64,000 nucleotides of DNA. Origin: Lacisediminihabitans changchengi. Lineage in GTDB: Bacteria > Actinomycetota > Actinomycetes > Actinomycetales > Microbacteriaceae. The stretch spans positions 310,001 to 374,000 of the forward strand of contig NZ_JAEPES010000002.1 in the NCBI RefSeq assembly GCF_016634425.1. The letters run 5' to 3'. Below are positions 15,185 to 24,196 of this stretch, in pieces; position 1 is the first letter of the stretch, and each line of letters begins with the position of its first letter. The notes below the pieces were generated by a model that made no database searches, was not told where the DNA came from, and worked only from the letters and a program-made list of their open reading frames with translations. The position numbers and the translations under genes are program-made.

Positions 15185-18100
15185 TCAGCCGATGATGTCG
15201 AGCGGCGGGAGTGACTTGACAATGCGGACAGTTTCTACGCTCACGGTCACAATGCTCTTCAGAAGATCGAGGATGTAGCGAGGGTTGCCGTGCTCCTCGC
15301 CCCACGCGTTCGGGTCGTTGACGATGCCGCTCGGCTTGTCGGTTTTGACCTGGTAACGCTCGAGAATCCATTCGATTGCCGAGCGCGAACCGAGCATGTA
15401 CTCGTGCGCTTCGTCGGGGATTCCGCGAAGGGTGATCTGGTCGTTGTAGATAATCGTTGAGCGGTCGATGTTCGGACGCTTGCCCGCGAAGCGCATCTTC
15501 GTGACCCGCAGGTCGGGATCGGCGACCGTGGTGACCTCGTCTAACGCGTACGGCTCGACGTCTTCGTAACCGATGTGCAGTTCCGACAGCGAGCGGCCCG
15601 CGTCGCTGAACTCGCGGAATTCCGTGACCTTCGGGATGCGCGGGAGCAGTTTCTTGAGGTCCGCGGCAAACCGCTCGCGATAGTCCGAGCTGTGCAGGAT
15701 GCCATAGACGTAGAAAAAGATGTCGTCTTTGGTGACCTCAGGCCCATAGGTAGTGCGGTAGTCGGACAGGATCTCGTCGGTCACGTTGTCGATGCGGGTG
15801 TACTCGTCTGCGACATGGTCTTCGAATCCCGCGAGCTGGTCGACGTCGGTGGCCTGCATTTCGTAGGTGTATCGAGGGAAGAACTGGCCAGTGGCAATTA
15901 CATGCAAGTCTGGGACGGAAGCGGTCATCAGACTCGCGAAGGGTCCCGATTCTCCAGGTGCTGTGACGAAGAATCCTAGATTCGAATGAGAGGCCACGAA
16001 AAACGTTCTGAGCTGCCCGGGGCGATGATTTAGGGACTTGTCGAAGTACAGCCAGCCCTTCTGGAAAGGGCGATAGGCGGCTTCGACAAGTTGACCGCTC
16101 TGCGAGTTAATCTTCTGCCGGTTTGCAAGTCGCGCGAGCAGCGAAGAACTCCAGCTAATTCTTTTCGAATCAAGATCAGCTGGGGCACCGAGTGCGTCGG
16201 CAAGCTCGACGTTCTCGTTGAATGCCGCGATGGTGGTCGCGATGTTCTTGCTCAAGTTCACGCGGGAGTAGTTGTACACCCACGCGTCTCGGTTCGTCTG
16301 AAGCCCGGCGCTGAACTTGTAGAAGAAAGTGAGTTCGTGCCCCCTTCGTACCATGAGAGGCGTTAAATCGTGGAACTCGTCGCTACGCTGGTTCTCCCAG
16401 TCACCATTAGTGTTGGGCGTAATCACCGTCCACGGCACCTGTGCGGCAGACTCGAATCCTGCGACCAGCGCTAGCTTTTCCTCGCGACTGAGGTAATCCC
16501 CGATGTCGTGGTACCGCAGCTGACCGTGTTCCTCAGAAGATGGATTCTTCACCAGAATCGCTACGGCGACGGTGGTGCGCGTTCCCTGCCCGAACACATT
16601 GTCGCGTTCCTTGCGACGCTGCTCTCCGGCAGTTCGAGCGTTGCCCCGCAGATTCAGCACGTACAGGCTGCTGAACTCCTCGACCAGCACCTTGCGCATT
16701 CCGTCCGCGGTGTTGCCATCGATGAATCCGCCGTTGGTGACGAATCCGACGATGCCGCTGTCGCCGATCCGCTCGCTCGCCCACCGAATTGCGCGGATGT
16801 ACGAGTCGTAGAGATTGTTCTTATTCTGCGCCGACGACCGAGCTGCGTAGCTCTTCTTGATGCTGTCGTCGAGGCTTGGATAGCTGACGTTCTGATTGTC
16901 GTCGTTGCCAGATTCCTGGCCCTTGGAGTACGGCGGGTTTCCGACGATGACAGAGAACGCCAGGTCCTTCTGTGCGATGACGCCGGCGTTGTTCTCCACG
17001 AAGACGCCCTCCGAGTCGAGCTCGTCGCCTTCTTCGTGCATCTGGAACGTGTCGGTCAGCAGGATCCCGTCGAACGGAACGTAGTTGCCGCCCATCCTCG
17101 ACTGATAGGCGTCCTCGAGGTTCACCGCGGCGACGTAGTAGGCAAGGAGATTGATCTCGTTGGCGTGCAGTTCGTGACGGTATTTGCGGGGGAGATCGGC
17201 ATCCGAGATCAAGTCGGACTGGATGAGACGCGCAAGGAACGTCCCAGTTCCGGTGAACGGATCGAGGATGTTGACTCCCTCGGCGCCGAGCGAGGAATCG
17301 AACTCGGCGCGCAGGATGTCGTCCGCGCTCCGAAGGATGAAATCAACGATCTCTGTCGGGGTGTAGACGATCCCAAGCCGCTCGCTTGCCTTCCTCATAG
17401 CTACGGAGAAGAACCGCTGGTAGAGCGTCTTGAGAAAGTCCTGCTTCCCTCGGGGATCGGTAATCTCCCGCATCCGCGCCCGCACGCTGTCGTAGAAGCT
17501 CTCGAGACCGCGGGTCTCCGACTCGACATTCGTTCCCTCGAGCACCGCCAACATTCCCTGCATCGCTTTCGCAACGGGGTTGTGCTCCGCGAAACCGAAG
17601 CCATCGAACAGCGCTTCCAGCACCGGCTGCGTGATGATGTGCTGCGCCAGCATTTCGAGCGCGTCCTGCTCGCTGACACTCGGATTGAGGTTGTCTTGCA
17701 GTCCCTTCAGAAAGCGCTCGAACTCCGCGCGGACTTCCGGGGAGGTGTCGAGCAGTCCTTCGATCCGAAGTGTCTGTGCAGCCGCGACATCCGCAACGCT
17801 GCTCGCCCAGTTCTCCCAGTATTCGCGCTCGCCGACCTTCTGCACGATCTTCGCGTAGACGGCTTCACGCCATTCGTCGCCGAGTGGGGTGAAGTCGAGC
17901 TGAACCTGCTTGCCGTCGCGCTCTTCGGTCGACGGCCCGAAGTCTTCGATTCCGATGACCTGCAGCTGATCGTCCCGCTTCGACCGATTGAGATCGAGCG
18001 ACTCGATTTTCGCCTCGAAACGCTCGTCATGCGCACGGAGCGCGCGGAGAACATCCCAGACGACCTTGTACTTCGCGTTGTCGCTGAGCGCGAGCTCTGG

Positions 18101-19888
18101 CGCGATGCCGGCGGGAACAGCAATCGGAAGGATGATGTAGCCGTAGTCCTTCGCGGCGGACTTTCGCATCACGCGCCCGACGCTCTGCACCACGTCGACC
18201 TGGCTGTCGCGGGAGTTGAGGAAGATGACCGCGTCGAGGGATGGCACGTCAACGCCCTCACTCAGACAGCGGGCGTTTGTGAGGATGCGGGTGTGATTTC
18301 CCGGGGCGTCCTCCTTCAGCCAGTCGAGCATCCTCGTTCGTTCCAGGACGTTCATCGTGCCGTCGACGTGGCGCGACTGGAGGGTGAGCGAGTCTGCGTC
18401 GGCGGTGAACGATGGCGGCAGAGCTGCGTTCTCGTCCAAGAGGGCAGACACTCGTTGGGAGTCCTTAATCGAGCGCGAGAACGCGACCGCTCGCCGCATC
18501 GGCGCGCGGTCAGCCGGCCACTCGCCGAGCCCTTCGACGCCGCGCTTCGCCAGTGCGTTGTAGATTCCAGCGATCCGCGCCGCGTCGTCAATGTTGAGCT
18601 CGCCGTTCTGCTGGAACTGCTGCTGGAACTCGCCGCTGACGGCCTCCTCGCTCACCGCGAGAACCAGTACGCGGTAGTCGGTGAGGAGTTCGCGCTCGAC
18701 GGCCTCGCCGAAACCGAGACGGTGGAATTCAGGGCCGAACAACGCGACGTCGTCCATGCTCGCGATCGTCGCCGAACTGTCTTTCGCCTTGGACTTCAGC
18801 GCCTCCCCGTAAATCTTGGGAGTAGCGGTCATGTACAGCCGCCGCGATGCCCGGATGAAATCAGCGTCGTGCACCCGCACGAACGCGGAATCGCTGTCGT
18901 CGGCGAGCGTGACCCCGGTAGTCCGGTGTGCTTCATCGCAGATGACCAGGTCGAACTCGGGCAGTCCGGCCTTCTGGGCTTCGCTGATGACTGCGATCGA
19001 CTGGTATGTGGAGAAGTAGACGGTCATGTGCCCCGAGTCCGGGCCCTGCTGCGCCGCGACGATCAGTTTCGTCGCGTCTGTCGTGGCAGGAAACTCGAGG
19101 TCACTCAGGCGGAAGTCTTCGGATGACTTTCCGACCTTGGTGTCGGAGCAGACCGCGAAAGCTCGGATTGGCACCTCGCTCTGCGCTGTCCACTCGCGGA
19201 GGGTCTGAGAGAGCAACGCGATCGAGGGAACGAGGAAGAGAACTGAACCGCCGGCACCGACCGTGCTTTCCGCGATCTTGAGACTGGTGAACGTCTTGCC
19301 CGTGCCGCAAGCCATGATCAGCTTGCCCCGATCAGCCTCGTCGAACCCCGACACGACATCGGCAAGGGCTTCGCGCTGGTGTTTGCGGAGGGTGTTCTGC
19401 TCTTTAAGCTCCAATCGCGTCGGGCTTGTCAGGGAGTAGCGGTCCCACTCGACCGGGGAGTCTTCAAATGCATCGAGCCCGATCCGGTGTGTAGGAATCT
19501 GTTGTCCATCGAGGGCGTCCTCGGCGTTCTTCGACCACTTGCTTGTCGTGGAAACGACGATTCGCTCGGCGAACGGTTGCTTGCCGGAGGCGGTAAAGAA
19601 CGAGTCGATGTCGTCCTTCTGCAGCGTGTGGGCCTCGCCAAAGAACTTGCACTGGATCGCCACCAGGTCGCCGGAATACCGTCGGCGTGCAACGAGATCG
19701 ATGCCGGTGTCCGGCTTTCCATCACGCCCAGGCCAGTCCTGCCATAGCCATACGTCTTCGTAAAGCCCGGCATACACGGGGTCCGCGAGCAGAAACTGCT
19801 GAACGAGCTTCTCGAAGTAAAAGCCCTTTGTTCGCATATCGGGTGCAAGGCGGGCGTACTCGTCGAGAAGCTCATGAATGGTCGTCAC
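15185..19888 (-). CDS. single-chain Type ISP restriction-modification enzyme
   Basis: A 1567-aa protein combining four activities. An Mrr-like PD-(D/E)xK nuclease lies at the N-terminus (Asp64 in TGIDLVA, QCK at 79-81). An SF2 helicase/translocase follows, with Walker A ACGTGKT (193-199), DEAH (318-321) and SVGRVMRK (569-576). A gamma-class N6-adenine methyltransferase has DPFTGTGTF (876-884) and NPPY (984-987). A long C-terminal region, from about 1150, should be target recognition. This order is that of LlaGI/LlaBIII-type enzymes, which restrict foreign DNA and need no separate subunits. All key residues are present. The GTG start at 19888 follows GGGGGAA. Recognition sequence is unknown. 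Confidence 0.9.
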   Translation of the reverse strand: MTTIHELLDEYARLAPDMRTKGFYFEKLVQQFLLADPVYAGLYEDVWLWQDWPGRDGKPDTGIDLVARRRYSGDLVAIQCKFFGEAHTLQKDDIDSFFTASGKQPFAERIVVSTTSKWSKNAEDALDGQQIPTHRIGLDAFEDSPVEWDRYSLTSPTRLELKEQNTLRKHQREALADVVSGFDEADRGKLIMACGTGKTFTSLKIAESTVGAGGSVLFLVPSIALLSQTLREWTAQSEVPIRAFAVCSDTKVGKSSEDFRLSDLEFPATTDATKLIVAAQQGPDSGHMTVYFSTYQSIAVISEAQKAGLPEFDLVICDEAHRTTGVTLADDSDSAFVRVHDADFIRASRRLYMTATPKIYGEALKSKAKDSSATIASMDDVALFGPEFHRLGFGEAVERELLTDYRVLVLAVSEEAVSGEFQQQFQQNGELNIDDAARIAGIYNALAKRGVEGLGEWPADRAPMRRAVAFSRSIKDSQRVSALLDENAALPPSFTADADSLTLQSRHVDGTMNVLERTRMLDWLKEDAPGNHTRILTNARCLSEGVDVPSLDAVIFLNSRDSQVDVVQSVGRVMRKSAAKDYGYIILPIAVPAGIAPELALSDNAKYKVVWDVLRALRAHDERFEAKIESLDLNRSKRDDQLQVIGIEDFGPSTEERDGKQVQLDFTPLGDEWREAVYAKIVQKVGEREYWENWASSVADVAAAQTLRIEGLLDTSPEVRAEFERFLKGLQDNLNPSVSEQDALEMLAQHIITQPVLEALFDGFGFAEHNPVAKAMQGMLAVLEGTNVESETRGLESFYDSVRARMREITDPRGKQDFLKTLYQRFFSVAMRKASERLGIVYTPTEIVDFILRSADDILRAEFDSSLGAEGVNILDPFTGTGTFLARLIQSDLISDADLPRKYRHELHANEINLLAYYVAAVNLEDAYQSRMGGNYVPFDGILLTDTFQMHEEGDELDSEGVFVENNAGVIAQKDLAFSVIVGNPPYSKGQESGNDDNQNVSYPSLDDSIKKSYAARSSAQNKNNLYDSYIRAIRWASERIGDSGIVGFVTNGGFIDGNTADGMRKVLVEEFSSLYVLNLRGNARTAGEQRRKERDNVFGQGTRTTVAVAILVKNPSSEEHGQLRYHDIGDYLSREEKLALVAGFESAAQVPWTVITPNTNGDWENQRSDEFHDLTPLMVRRGHELTFFYKFSAGLQTNRDAWVYNYSRVNLSKNIATTIAAFNENVELADALGAPADLDSKRISWSSSLLARLANRQKINSQSGQLVEAAYRPFQKGWLYFDKSLNHRPGQLRTFFVASHSNLGFFVTAPGESGPFASLMTASVPDLHVIATGQFFPRYTYEMQATDVDQLAGFEDHVADEYTRIDNVTDEILSDYRTTYGPEVTKDDIFFYVYGILHSSDYRERFAADLKKLLPRIPKVTEFREFSDAGRSLSELHIGYEDVEPYALDEVTTVADPDLRVTKMRFAGKRPNIDRSTIIYNDQITLRGIPDEAHEYMLGSRSAIEWILERYQVKTDKPSGIVNDPNAWGEEHGNPRYILDLLKSIVTVSVETVRIVKSLPPLDIIG

Positions 19889-19944
19889 TGGTGTTCCCCC
19901 GGAATGCAGGCGCGAATGGTCCGGTCACACCGGGCATCCGTCCA

Positions 19945-19973
19945 TTAAGGCATGAAACCACGGTGGATATAAC
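19945..19973 (+). promoter_or_regulatory. candidate promoter for the Xre gene
   Basis: TTAAGG (19945-19950) and TATAAC (19968-19973) are spaced 17 nt in the divergent gap between the restriction-modification gene and the Xre gene. The -10 is good and the -35 weak. No classic controller-protein box was found. Confidence 0.4.
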
Positions 19974-20026
19974 ACTGGGGTAGACAGCATCTCGCGCTGA
20001 ACCTACAGGGCAAGTACCAATGAGGC

Positions 20027-20329
20027 ATGGCTCAGCCGATCTCCGAAGCCGCACGCATTCTTGGCGCGCGCATCAAAGAGCGGCGAAAAAAGCTAGGGAA
20101 CAGTCAGGAGGAGATCGCGCTTCTGGCTGACATGAACGTTTCCAACTACGGGAAAATCGAACGGGGGCTCGGCAACCCGAACTTCCACACCGTCATCGTG
20201 ATCGCTGCGGTGTTGACCATTGATCCCGCGGACCTGGTTCGGGGCATCGGCAAGAACGATCTGCCTAAGCGCGAGCGGGTGTTCACCGCCGCGGAGTTCA
20301 TCGCCGAGAAGCGCCGTCGCGCAAATTAG
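20027..20329 (+). CDS. Xre-family helix-turn-helix regulator next to the R-M gene
   Basis: A 100-aa DNA-binding protein. The Xre/Cro helix-turn-helix covers about residues 10-70 (GARIKERRKKLGNSQEEIA, then NVSNYGKIERGLGNP). Size and position, divergent from the restriction-modification gene with a 138-bp shared gap, resemble controller (C) proteins that time R-M expression. This role is inferred from context; no controller box was recognised. The start at 20027 is the only good in-frame ATG. It converges with the next minus-strand gene with only 3 bp between stops. Confidence 0.75.
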   Translation: MAQPISEAARILGARIKERRKKLGNSQEEIALLADMNVSNYGKIERGLGNPNFHTVIVIAAVLTIDPADLVRGIGKNDLPKRERVFTAAEFIAEKRRRAN

Positions 20330-20332
20330 CGA

Positions 20333-20629
20333 CTAAAAGCTCACCCGCCAGAGGTACTCCTCACCGTTCGGGCGGAACCAGCGAACGACCAACACGGTGC
20401 TGCGCGCGATGTCCCTGGCCGAAATTGTCACCTCGAGTGACTCACCCGGCTGGATCATGGATGGCGCGCTCGCCGGCATCACGCCGGCTCCGAGCAGGCT
20501 CAGCGTGACGCCGTTGAGCGGCTCGCGGCTCCGATTGGTGAGCAGGTAGCGCCTGGGGCCGACGTCCCGATCGATGGAGAACGGGACGGAGTAGGCGGGG
20601 TCGGAGTAGGGGGAGCGAGGACCGGTCAT
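20333..20629 (-). CDS. small hypothetical protein, beta-rich
   Basis: A 98-aa soluble protein I do not recognise. Alternating hydrophobic residues and a central RYLLTNRSREPLNGVTLSL followed by LEVTISARD suggest a compact immunoglobulin-like beta-sandwich. The ATG at 20629 is preceded, 6 nt upstream on the minus strand, by TAGCCT, the leaderless pattern. It lies downstream of the TagGH-type exporter genes on the same strand but has its own promoter-like element. Confidence 0.65.
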   Translation of the reverse strand: MTGPRSPYSDPAYSVPFSIDRDVGPRRYLLTNRSREPLNGVTLSLLGAGVMPASAPSMIQPGESLEVTISARDIARSTVLVVRWFRPNGEEYLWRVSF

Positions 20630-20706
20630 GCGGGGAGGCTAAGGGTGGCCTCCGACCTGCGAGGGCCGCAGACATCCGCTCTCCAGGGTCGCTGTGGACG
20701 GCTGCG

Positions 20707-21588
20707 TCAGGGGTGAACCGGGGGAGGAGTGGACTCGCCCTCGTCGTGCTGTTCTGCCGACTCCACCCACCGGCCGGGAAGCGCTCGTTGCGCCCGAGAC
20801 GCCACCGAACGCGAACCGCTGGCGATCGCCCGACGCCCACCGTCGATGCCGCGACGGGCACGCTCCGCCACGGTCGGTACTGACGGGTCGCGTACGACCG
20901 GGTCCAGGATGACCGGGAAGACCTGCGGCGCCGGGCCGAATGCGGTGCGGGCGCTGGTGACGACCTTCCGGCCGAGCAGATGGTTGCCGGTGCCGCCGAT
21001 CACCGCGCCGATACCGAACGGGATCGCGCGACCGATCACGGTGGCGCCCTGGGTCACGGCGAAGCGCCGCACGAAGGCGCGCCGCACCCGATCGGCGATC
21101 TGACCGAACGCGGCCTGCGGCAGGCTCTTGGTGACGACTTCGCCCCAGAACTTGGGCCGCGTCTTGCCGCCCCCCAACGCCTGATCGGCAAATTGTTTCA
21201 CCAGGTCGGAGCCGGCCGTGCCCAGCATCATCGCCATCACCAGGGTGCGGGCACGCTCGGGATCGTCGACCGCGATGCCGTGCACTTCGGTCACCGACTG
21301 GGCGAATAGAGCGCTCGTCTCGAGAAAGCCGGCGGTCTCGGCAGCGGAGAGGGCGATCGAGACACCCGTGCCCACGGCCGGGAGCGCCGCAGCCGCACCC
21401 ACTGCGGCACCGCCGGTGGTCACCGCGGTGAGGTAGCGCTTCTCGAGGATGCTGATCACCTGGGCCGGCGTCGCACCGGGGTGCCGTTGACGGATGCTGC
21501 GGATGTGGGCCAGCACCACCGGCCGCTGCACCGACAGCAACCGCTCCACACCGCGCTCGACCTGCGGACCGCCGGGGACGATGGTCAC
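20707..21588 (-). CDS. conserved hypothetical, EcsC-like
   Basis: A 293-aa protein with two hydrophobic glycine-rich stretches: around residues 57-90 (GGAAVGAAAALPAVGTG) and around 185-205 (GRAIPFGIGAVIGGTGN). The second resembles the signature of EcsC-family proteins, which are membrane-associated and poorly understood. The C-terminal 70 residues are charged and probably disordered. Its GTG start overlaps the stop of the TagH-like gene (GTGA), tying it to the exporter operon and suggesting a supporting role in polymer export. The EcsC assignment is tentative. Confidence 0.6.
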   Translation of the reverse strand: MTIVPGGPQVERGVERLLSVQRPVVLAHIRSIRQRHPGATPAQVISILEKRYLTAVTTGGAAVGAAAALPAVGTGVSIALSAAETAGFLETSALFAQSVTEVHGIAVDDPERARTLVMAMMLGTAGSDLVKQFADQALGGGKTRPKFWGEVVTKSLPQAAFGQIADRVRRAFVRRFAVTQGATVIGRAIPFGIGAVIGGTGNHLLGRKVVTSARTAFGPAPQVFPVILDPVVRDPSVPTVAERARRGIDGGRRAIASGSRSVASRAQRALPGRWVESAEQHDEGESTPPPVHP

Positions 21589-22343
21589 TTCGTGACGCCG
21601 TATTCCGCGTTGTAGCGGTCGAGCACGTCGGCAATCGGAGCGTCCATCACCAGTGCACCCTTGTCGAGGTAGAGCCCGCGGGTGCAGAAACGTCTGAGGT
21701 CCTTCTCGCTATGCGACACGAAGAACAACGTACGCCCGCCCGCCAAGAGCTCCTCGATGCGGCGGTAGCACTTCTCGCGGAAGGCCTTGTCGCCGACTGC
21801 GAGCACCTCGTCGACCAGGATGATCGGCTCTTCGAGGCGTGAGATGACGGCGAAGGCGATGCGCACCTTCATGCCGCTAGACAGGTGTTTGTAGGGCGTG
21901 TCGAGGAAGTCGCCGATCTCGGAGAATTCGATGATCTCGTCGAAGCGAGCGTCGATCTCCGCCCGCTTCATGCCGTGGAGTCCCGCGGTGAGATAGACGT
22001 TGTCTCGCACGCTCAGGTCGTCGACGAACCCGCCGGTGATCTCGATCAGCGGCGCGACGCCCTCGTGCACCCCGACCGAACCCTCGTCGGGATAGACGAC
22101 CTCGGCCACGAGCTTGAGCAGGGTCGACTTGCCCTGCCCGTTGCGCCCGACCACGCCGATGGCCTCGCCGGGCTGCACATCGAACGACACGTCGCGCAGG
22201 GCCCAGAACTCGTCGGGGCGAGCGCGGCGGCCGCGTCCGGCGAACAGGTCTTTGAAGCTGCGCCGTGACCGGCGATTGCGCTTGAAACGGATGCCGGCAT
22301 CTTTTACCTGGATGACCGGGGCAACGATCGACTCGGTCATCAA
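21585..22343 (-). CDS. teichoic-acid/polysaccharide ABC exporter ATP-binding protein (TagH-like)
   Basis: A 252-aa ABC ATPase. Walker A is GRNGQGKS (about 65-72), the signature is HLSSGMKVR, Walker B is PIILVDEVL and the switch histidine is in FFVSHS. The basic, extended N-terminus before the domain and the SSGMKVR signature are typical of the TagH/Wzt class that drives export of wall teichoic acid or O-antigen, rather than general importers. It is translationally coupled to the permease upstream and the EcsC-like gene downstream by 4-nt overlaps. Confidence 0.9.
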   Translation of the reverse strand: MMTESIVAPVIQVKDAGIRFKRNRRSRRSFKDLFAGRGRRARPDEFWALRDVSFDVQPGEAIGVVGRNGQGKSTLLKLVAEVVYPDEGSVGVHEGVAPLIEITGGFVDDLSVRDNVYLTAGLHGMKRAEIDARFDEIIEFSEIGDFLDTPYKHLSSGMKVRIAFAVISRLEEPIILVDEVLAVGDKAFREKCYRRIEELLAGGRTLFFVSHSEKDLRRFCTRGLYLDKGALVMDAPIADVLDRYNAEYGVTK

Positions 22344-23170
22344 ATCTCCTTCAGCACGGTCGGCACCGTGCGGCGGAACACCACGAAACCGACGATCAGG
22401 ATGACGACGGTGAAAGCTGCGCTCACCGCGACATCCAGCCAGTTGAGTTCGGCCGGGAAGAACGCGGCGCGGTAGAGCGAGAGGATGCCAGACAGCGGGT
22501 TGACCGCGATGAACGGCTTGAGGTGGGCAGGCACCGACTCGAGACCATAGACGATCGGCGACGCGTAGAACAGGAACCTCAGTCCCAGCTTGACGGCACG
22601 CTCAAGATCGCGGAAGAACACGACGAGCGGCGCGACGATGAGGGCCACGCCGTACGCCAGCGCCGCCTGCATGACGATGGCGAGCGGGACGAAGACGACC
22701 TGCCAGTGCAGTTGTGCCGGGTCTTTCGTGCCCAACGACACCAGCGCGAAGAAGATGATCACCGGAATGCTGATGATGAACTCGATGCCCTTGGAGAGAA
22801 CCAGTCGCGCCACCCAGATCGTGCGCGGGATCTTGGTGGACCGAATCAGCTTCGCCTCTTTGGTGAAAGCGCGCGTCGCGTCGGAGACCGTGCCGTTGAA
22901 CCAGGTCCAGGGAAGCAGCGCAGTCAGCAGGAAAACGATGTACGGCTGCTCGGGGCTGTTGGCTCCGCGGTCGAAGATCTGGGTGAAAACGACCCAGTAG
23001 ATGGCCGCCATCACCAGGGGATCGAGGATCGACCAGAAGTAGCCGAGGAACGACGTGGTGTAGCGGACCTTCAGGTCACGCGTCGTCAGCAGCCACAGTG
23101 AGTGGCGGTACCGATTGAAAGCTGTGCTCGGGGCAGGGGACTGCGCGCGCGACTGCACTGATGCGCTCAC
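22340..23170 (-). CDS. teichoic-acid/polysaccharide ABC exporter permease (TagG-like)
   Basis: A 276-aa ABC-2-type permease with about six membrane spans. It opens with the family feature LLTTRDLKVRYTTSFLGYFWSILDPL, seen in TagG, Wzm and related polysaccharide exporters, and ends VFRRTVPTVLKEI. With the TagH-like ATPase it would flip the lipid-linked polymer to the outer face. The GTG at 23170 is taken as start, with an AAGGA stretch upstream; it is the first gene of a three-gene operon. Confidence 0.9.
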   Translation of the reverse strand: MSASVQSRAQSPAPSTAFNRYRHSLWLLTTRDLKVRYTTSFLGYFWSILDPLVMAAIYWVVFTQIFDRGANSPEQPYIVFLLTALLPWTWFNGTVSDATRAFTKEAKLIRSTKIPRTIWVARLVLSKGIEFIISIPVIIFFALVSLGTKDPAQLHWQVVFVPLAIVMQAALAYGVALIVAPLVVFFRDLERAVKLGLRFLFYASPIVYGLESVPAHLKPFIAVNPLSGILSLYRAAFFPAELNWLDVAVSAAFTVVILIVGFVVFRRTVPTVLKEI

Positions 23171-23208
23171 TGGCCGGGGTCCTTACGTTCAGCACCCCCG
23201 CACTACGC

Positions 23209-23901
23209 CTAGACGAAGAGGTTTGCCCGCTCCAGGTCTTCGGCGAAGTCGACCTCGACGGCGTAGAGGTCGGAGATGTCTACCGGCTCAAAGCGTAGCT
23301 TGTCCTGTTCGATCGCCAGCTCGATGCCACGCTCGAAGTAGTCTTGGTCGCCGACCTTGCTCAGCTGGCGCACCAGGGCCGCCTTGTCGGCGCGAGAGAC
23401 GTAGTTGATACCGACCGCTTCGCCCAGACCGCCGGTGACGGTCTTGGAGAGCTGGTCGATGAAGCCCTCGGCGTCCACGGTGTATTTGACCTCTTCATCG
23501 GACACCTTCGCGGTGTTCACCGAGACGAAGGACTGTCCGGCGTCGACCATGGCCTTGGCGCGAACGAGGGCCTCGGGGTCGAAGACGACGTCACCGTTCA
23601 TCCAGAGCACGCCGCCGTCTTTCGAGGCGCGCAGCGCACGCATGAGGCTCTTCGAAGTGTTGGTCTGGTCGTACTGCTCGTTGTAGACGAAGGAGGCGTC
23701 GGGGAATGCCTCGATGATGTGCTCGAGCTTGTAGCCGACGACGATCGACACGTGGGCGTCTTTGCCGAACGCGTGACGGATGTTGTCGAACTGCTGCTGC
23801 ATGATGGTGCGGCCATCACTGAGCTCAGTCAGCGGTTTCGGCAGCGAGCGACCGAGACGGCTGCCCATGCCGGCGGCCAAAATGACGATCTGCGTGCTCA
23901 C
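23209..23901 (-). CDS. NTP transferase, LicC-like nucleotidyltransferase
   Basis: A 230-aa nucleotidyltransferase-fold enzyme. The N-terminal signature VILAAGMGSRLGRSLPKPL (7-25) is the nucleotide-binding loop, and MNGDVVFD carries the metal-binding aspartate. The family forms CDP- or other NDP-activated precursors; the closest annotation I recall is phosphocholine cytidylyltransferase (LicC). Next to the teichoic exporter, it probably makes an activated polyol or choline-like donor for the glycerophosphotransferases. The GTG start at 23901 has GGGAG 8 nt upstream. The exact substrate is open. Confidence 0.8.
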   Translation of the reverse strand: MSTQIVILAAGMGSRLGRSLPKPLTELSDGRTIMQQQFDNIRHAFGKDAHVSIVVGYKLEHIIEAFPDASFVYNEQYDQTNTSKSLMRALRASKDGGVLWMNGDVVFDPEALVRAKAMVDAGQSFVSVNTAKVSDEEVKYTVDAEGFIDQLSKTVTGGLGEAVGINYVSRADKAALVRQLSKVGDQDYFERGIELAIEQDKLRFEPVDISDLYAVEVDFAEDLERANLFV

Positions 23902-24184
23902 GATTTGTCTCCCTAGATGACTGTGATCGGACCGGGGGTCGGTGTCAACGTCACCTCGTGAAATTCACGTGCGAATCAGATACGTCACCGAATGTTAATC
24001 CCCAGACTCTTGTCTGGACACGTCGTTGTGCTTACCCCACCCTACTCGGCGCCCCAAAATAGGCCCAGGGTTGGGGCGTGCACGTTGTGAATTCGTGACG
24101 AAACGCCCAGACTTCGCTCAGGTGATACCACAGGTGTCTCGGGCGCGGCCCCGTGCATCGCTCCGGGAGGAGAGAGGCGGTTGG
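23902..24184. other. divergent intergenic region, small hairpins only
   Basis: About 280 bp without a supported gene, between the divergent nucleotidyltransferase and ABC-ATPase genes. It contains two small symmetric elements: an 11-nt palindrome GTGAAATTCAC near 23958, and CCAGAC-TCTT-GTCTGG at 24002-24017. Neither is linked to a known regulator. The region is AT-richer than the genes and should hold promoters for both directions. Confidence 0.5.
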
Positions 24185-24190
24185 TAGGTT
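24185..24190 (+). promoter_or_regulatory. TAGGTT -10 element of a leaderless promoter
   Basis: TAGGTT is followed by exactly 6 nt and the ATG at 24197, predicting a leaderless mRNA for the ABC ATPase gene. Confidence 0.55.
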
Positions 24191-24196
24191 TGAACG

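Noticed and set aside
16508..19126. 872-codon open frame antisense to the restriction-modification gene
   Set aside because: It is an exact shadow of the GC-rich minus-strand gene, has no family motif, and the minus strand has all catalytic motifs in order.
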